From the NCBI GenBank assembly GCA_024409235.1, contig JAKSUA010000017.1, positions 1 through 46,009 of the forward strand: 46,009 nucleotides of DNA, read 5' to 3'. Below the pieces are notes generated by a model. That model did no database searches, was not told the origin of the DNA, and worked only from the letters and a program-made list of their open reading frames with translations. Source of the stretch: Bacteroidales bacterium (GTDB lineage Bacteria; Bacteroidota; Bacteroidia; Bacteroidales; UBA1715). The translations under genes and the position numbers were made by a program. This document shows, piece after piece, positions 43,049 to 46,009 of this stretch. Numbering within the stretch: position 1 is the stretch's first letter; every line of letters begins with the position of its first letter.

Positions 43049-43734
43049 AGAATATTATCAATAGCGAGCCTGTAATTTTAGCCTTGACAATCTTTTGCTT
43101 TTTGCTTGGCACTCTTATTAATAAGAAATATTCAAAACCATATACAAGTCCTATATTGTTGGCAATCATATTTTTAATTCCTCTTCTTTTAGTGCTCGAT
43201 ATAGATTATCCAACATACGAAAAAGGAACTCATGTTATTACATTTCTTCTCGCTCCAACGGTTGTTGCTTTAGGATATAATATGCATAAGCAGTCAAAAT
43301 CTATAAAAAAGAACATTGTTCCTATTTTAATCACTGTTTTTATAGGTAGTTTAGTTGGTGTTTTAAGCGTAATCGGTATCTGCAAACTTTTTAATGCACC
43401 AATGGAAATAATGACTGCAATGGAACCAAAATCTGTAACAATGCCGATTGCCTTAGGAATTTCAGAACGTTCACATGGAATACTTTCACTTACAGCAGTT
43501 TCAGTTGCTATTTGTGGTATTTTAGGAAGTGTTATAGGCCCATGGCTTTTAGAAAAAATAAAAGTTAAGAGTCCTGTCGCAAAAGGATTAGCCATGGGTG
43601 CCGCATCGCATGGCATTGGTACTGCACGCGCAATGGAAATGGGACCAGTTGAAGGTGCTGTTGCCGGAATGGCAATAGGAATTATGGGAATTTTCACCTC
43701 CATCATCATTCCTATTATAGAAAAACTCATGTAA
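43045..43734 (+). CDS. lrgB: LrgB family membrane protein
   Basis: 229 residues, several membrane segments. The family motif region EPKSVTMPIALGISERSHGILSLTAVSV and KGLAMGAASHGIGTARAMEMGPVEGAVAGMAIG is complete. It is the partner of the LrgA protein just upstream (4-base overlap). The association with a sodium:solute symporter gene suggests a shared role in solute movement, by inference. Confidence 0.93.
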   Translation: MKNIINSEPVILALTIFCFLLGTLINKKYSKPYTSPILLAIIFLIPLLLVLDIDYPTYEKGTHVITFLLAPTVVALGYNMHKQSKSIKKNIVPILITVFIGSLVGVLSVIGICKLFNAPMEIMTAMEPKSVTMPIALGISERSHGILSLTAVSVAICGILGSVIGPWLLEKIKVKSPVAKGLAMGAASHGIGTARAMEMGPVEGAVAGMAIGIMGIFTSIIIPIIEKLM

Positions 43735-43775
43735 AACAAAATTGCTAAATCAATAGAAAACAAAAGATTAATAGC

Positions 43776-43783
43776 TATCTTTG
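43776..43783 (+). promoter_or_regulatory. -7 motif upstream of the DUF5063 gene
   Basis: TATCTTTG, 19 bases before the start codon; no TTG at the usual distance. Confidence 0.45.
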
Positions 43784-43802
43784 CAACAATAAATACAAGT
43801 CC

Positions 43803-44318
43803 ATGGCAGATAAAAAAAGTTTAGTTGAATTAGTTGCTGTTGTTGTGGAATTTTGCTCCACATTGGAATCTGTAGGCAATTTAACAAAAAAGGATTTCAT
43901 AGATAGAAGCCATAAACTATTGTCCCTTCTATATATGAAAACAGCGGTACTATCCACATATTCCGAACCAGACGATTCCTGTGAACATTTCGTTACAGAA
44001 AACGATTGGGAAATCATTCGTTCTTCTATTGAAGAAAAACTTGGAGAACACGACAACCGCATTGAAATTATAGAACCGGATAGTTACACTAACGGTGACG
44101 CCGTTGAAACATATATTTCGGAATGTTTTGCAGATATTTACCAAGACGCCAGAAATTTTGTGGAACAATGTAAAGACACTAACGACGAAGGTTTGGAAGC
44201 TGCTGGAGCAGAATTTATTATGAATTATAAACTCTACTGGGGAACGCGTGCTTTAGCAATTTTGACAGAGTTTCATAATTTTCTATTTGCTTCTGACACA
44301 ACAATTGACAAAGAATAA
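43803..44318 (+). CDS. DUF5063 family protein
   Basis: 171 residues, acidic and helical. LVAVVVEFCSTLES, FIDRSHKLLSLLYMKTAVL and FADIYQDARNFVEQCK match DUF5063, a Bacteroidetes family of unknown function. Its stop overlaps the start of a 3'-5' exonuclease gene by one base (TAATG), and this gene pair followed by an rRNA methyltransferase gene is a compact run suggesting a link to RNA metabolism; that link is inference. Confidence 0.85.
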   Translation: MADKKSLVELVAVVVEFCSTLESVGNLTKKDFIDRSHKLLSLLYMKTAVLSTYSEPDDSCEHFVTENDWEIIRSSIEEKLGEHDNRIEIIEPDSYTNGDAVETYISECFADIYQDARNFVEQCKDTNDEGLEAAGAEFIMNYKLYWGTRALAILTEFHNFLFASDTTIDKE

Positions 44319-44908
44319 TGAAAGTATTTCCTGAACTTATTTCTGTCAATAAAGAAGAACTTGTGAACTACCCCACAAAAGCTTTTGAGGGTAAAATACA
44401 CGTCATTTCCAAACAACAGGATGTTGATTCTGCTGTAGAATATCTTTCTGCAAAAAAAATGATTGGTTTCGATACAGAAACACGTCCCACATTTTCTAAA
44501 AACCATACAAATACTGTGGCTTTATTGCAGTTAAGCGACGAAAACGAAGCTTTTCTTTTTCAACTTAAAAAAATCGGACTGCCGTTGAATTTAGTTAAAC
44601 TACTTGAAAATACCACAGTGGCAAAAGTTGGAGTTGCAGTAAAAGATGACATAAAAGGATTAAAGAAGATACACAACTTTGACGAAGGCAATTTTATTGA
44701 GCTTCAATCAGTTGCAAAGCAATTGCATATAGAAGCGATGGGTTTAAGAACACTAACTCCCGTTGTTTTAGGATTTAAAATTTCGAAACGCCAACAATTG
44801 TCAAACTGGGAAAACGACACCCTTTCTGGCTCTCAGAAACTATATGCAGCAACAGATGCTTGGGTTAGTCTAAAAATATATCAACAACTACGACCATATA
44901 CGCTATGA
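44318..44908 (+). CDS. DEDD-family 3'-5' exonuclease (RNase D-like)
   Basis: 196 residues. The DEDDy residues are visible: GFDTETRP (first Asp and Glu), GVAVKDDIKGLKKI (second Asp), and YAATDAWVSLKIY (Tyr and the last Asp, Y-x3-D). It lacks the HRDC domains of full RNase D, so it is a single-domain exonuclease on RNA or DNA ends. It overlaps both neighbours by a few bases (TAATG upstream, ATGA downstream), so the three genes form an operon. Confidence 0.92.
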   Translation: MKVFPELISVNKEELVNYPTKAFEGKIHVISKQQDVDSAVEYLSAKKMIGFDTETRPTFSKNHTNTVALLQLSDENEAFLFQLKKIGLPLNLVKLLENTTVAKVGVAVKDDIKGLKKIHNFDEGNFIELQSVAKQLHIEAMGLRTLTPVVLGFKISKRQQLSNWENDTLSGSQKLYAATDAWVSLKIYQQLRPYTL

Positions 44909-46009
44909 TAAAAATCACATTACGACCAGGTAAAGAACAGAGTGTTAAACGCTTACACCCTTGGATTTTTTCGGGTGCCATTGCAAAAATGACAGGTGAA
45001 CCAGAAGAAGGCGAACTTGTACAAGTGTATTCTTCCGAAAAAGAATTTCTAGCAATTGGACATTACCAAAAATCATCTATTGCAGTCAGAATTTTAAGTT
45101 TTGACGACATTGAAATCAATCAAAAATTCTGGAACGAACGCATAGAATCGACCTTAAACTATCGTAAGCAGTTAGGACTTGTAAACAATACAGAAACAAC
45201 ATGTTACAGATTAGTTCACGGCGAAGGCGACAACCTTTCCGGATTAGTCATTGACTACTATAACGGTACTGCAGTTATTCAATGCCACTCGGTTGGAATG
45301 TATAAAAATTTGGACTGCATAGTTAAAGCTTTGCAATCTGTAATGAAAGATAATCTTACCGCTATATACAACAAGAGCGAAAGCACTCTCCCATTCAAAG
45401 CTGGTGTAGAAAATGCCGATGGTCTTTTGTGGGGCGAAATCAAGACTGAGAACGCTTTAGAATATGGCAATTCATTTTTTATCGACTGGATTCAAGGTCA
45501 AAAAACAGGATTCTTTATTGATCAAAGAGAAAACCGAAGATTAGTTGAAAAATACTCAAAAGGTAAATCTGTTCTTAATACATTTTGTTACACCGGAGGT
45601 TTTTCTGTATATGCACTCCGTGGCGGCGCAGAAAAAGTTGTCTCAGTTGACTGTTCGGCACGTGCAATTGAGTTAACTGATAAAACTGTGGCAATGAATT
45701 TTCCGAATGCCGCCCACACATCTGTTGTAAGCGACACATTCAAATATCTCGACAACAACAAAGACGAATTTGACTTAATAATACTTGATCCTCCAGCTTT
45801 TGCAAAACACGGAAAAGTATTGAACAACGCTCTTCAGGGTTACAAACGGTTAAATATGAAAGCAATCGAGCAAATCAAGAAAGGCGGAATTTTATTTACT
45901 TTTTCATGTTCTCAGGCTGTAAGCAAGGAAGATTTTCGTAAATCGGTGTTTGCTGCTGCAGCCAACACAAAGCGCAAAGTTCGTATTCTTCATCAGCTAA
46001 CACAACCAG
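44905..46009 (+). CDS. Class I SAM-dependent rRNA methyltransferase (RlmI-like), truncated by the window
   Basis: At least 368 residues, running off the right edge. The N-terminal PUA-like part begins MIKITLRPGKEQSVKRLHPWIFSGAI, typical of RlmI/YccW-type 23S rRNA cytosine-C5 methyltransferases, followed by GFFIDQRENRRLV and the SAM site VLNTFCYTGGFSVYALRGGA and VSVDCSARAIE. DPPAFAK and FSCSQAV are the later motifs. Start ATG at 44905 overlaps the exonuclease stop (ATGA). The likely substrate is 23S rRNA; the exact position cannot be told. Confidence 0.9.
   Translation, partial: MIKITLRPGKEQSVKRLHPWIFSGAIAKMTGEPEEGELVQVYSSEKEFLAIGHYQKSSIAVRILSFDDIEINQKFWNERIESTLNYRKQLGLVNNTETTCYRLVHGEGDNLSGLVIDYYNGTAVIQCHSVGMYKNLDCIVKALQSVMKDNLTAIYNKSESTLPFKAGVENADGLLWGEIKTENALEYGNSFFIDWIQGQKTGFFIDQRENRRLVEKYSKGKSVLNTFCYTGGFSVYALRGGAEKVVSVDCSARAIELTDKTVAMNFPNAAHTSVVSDTFKYLDNNKDEFDLIILDPPAFAKHGKVLNNALQGYKRLNMKAIEQIKKGGILFTFSCSQAVSKEDFRKSVFAAAANTKRKVRILHQLTQP

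Overview
The window is AT-rich DNA from a Bacteroidota chromosome, most likely the order Bacteroidales. The reasons are repeated Bacteroidetes-type promoters (TTG, about 19 nt, then TAnnTTTG), a BtuB/BtuG-type outer-membrane vitamin B12 operon behind a cobalamin riboswitch, BspA-type LRR_5 and FISUMP proteins, a likely type IX secretion tail, and a VirE-N/DUF3987/excisionase-type module typical of Bacteroidetes integrative elements. I cannot name a species.

Left part (1 to about 17.9 kb): an accessory, probably mobile, region. It opens with the 3' part of a very large unrecognised protein gene, which overlaps a secreted LRR/MORN-like (YwqK-like) gene. This pair may be an effector and a partner, but that is inference. 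Next comes a putative defence island. It holds (i) a tight cluster of a DUF3800 protein, a PtuA-like ATPase and a PtuB-like HNH nuclease, possibly with a 36-residue ORF at the end; (ii) a divergent membrane KAP P-loop NTPase; (iii) an orphan 566-residue protein with a HEPN-like R-x5-H motif; and (iv) an Abi_2/AbiF-family HEPN protein. Directly behind the abi gene is a short transcription unit with its own promoter and terminator, predicted to be a structured RNA of about 85 nt. The region ends in a minus-strand element-maintenance module (two small helix-turn-helix proteins, a VirE-N/BT4734-like protein and a DUF3987 protein) without an integrase in view. A gene-free 450 bp stretch with inverted repeats follows.

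Right part (18 to 46 kb): ordinary chromosomal genes. These are nth-nadE, a DUF4197 lipoprotein, a small outer-membrane barrel, the riboswitch-controlled btuB-btuG-like operon, a DUF819 membrane protein, tRNA-Pro(CGG), rnhA with a large LRR surface protein, a FISUMP lipoprotein with a GPH-type sugar transporter, rnr-cysE, an outer-membrane protein with a MuiA-like protein and a nucleoside hydrolase, a DEAD-box RNA helicase, a DUF3820 protein, a sodium:solute symporter with lrgA-lrgB, and a DUF5063/exonuclease/rRNA-methyltransferase run that leaves the window.

The most interesting points are the AbiF-type toxin with an adjacent independent RNA gene, which fits a toxin with an RNA antitoxin, and the Septu-like pair joined by a DUF3800 protein, which may be a three-gene variant of that defence system. 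All functional statements rest on motifs and gene order read by eye; no database search was run.
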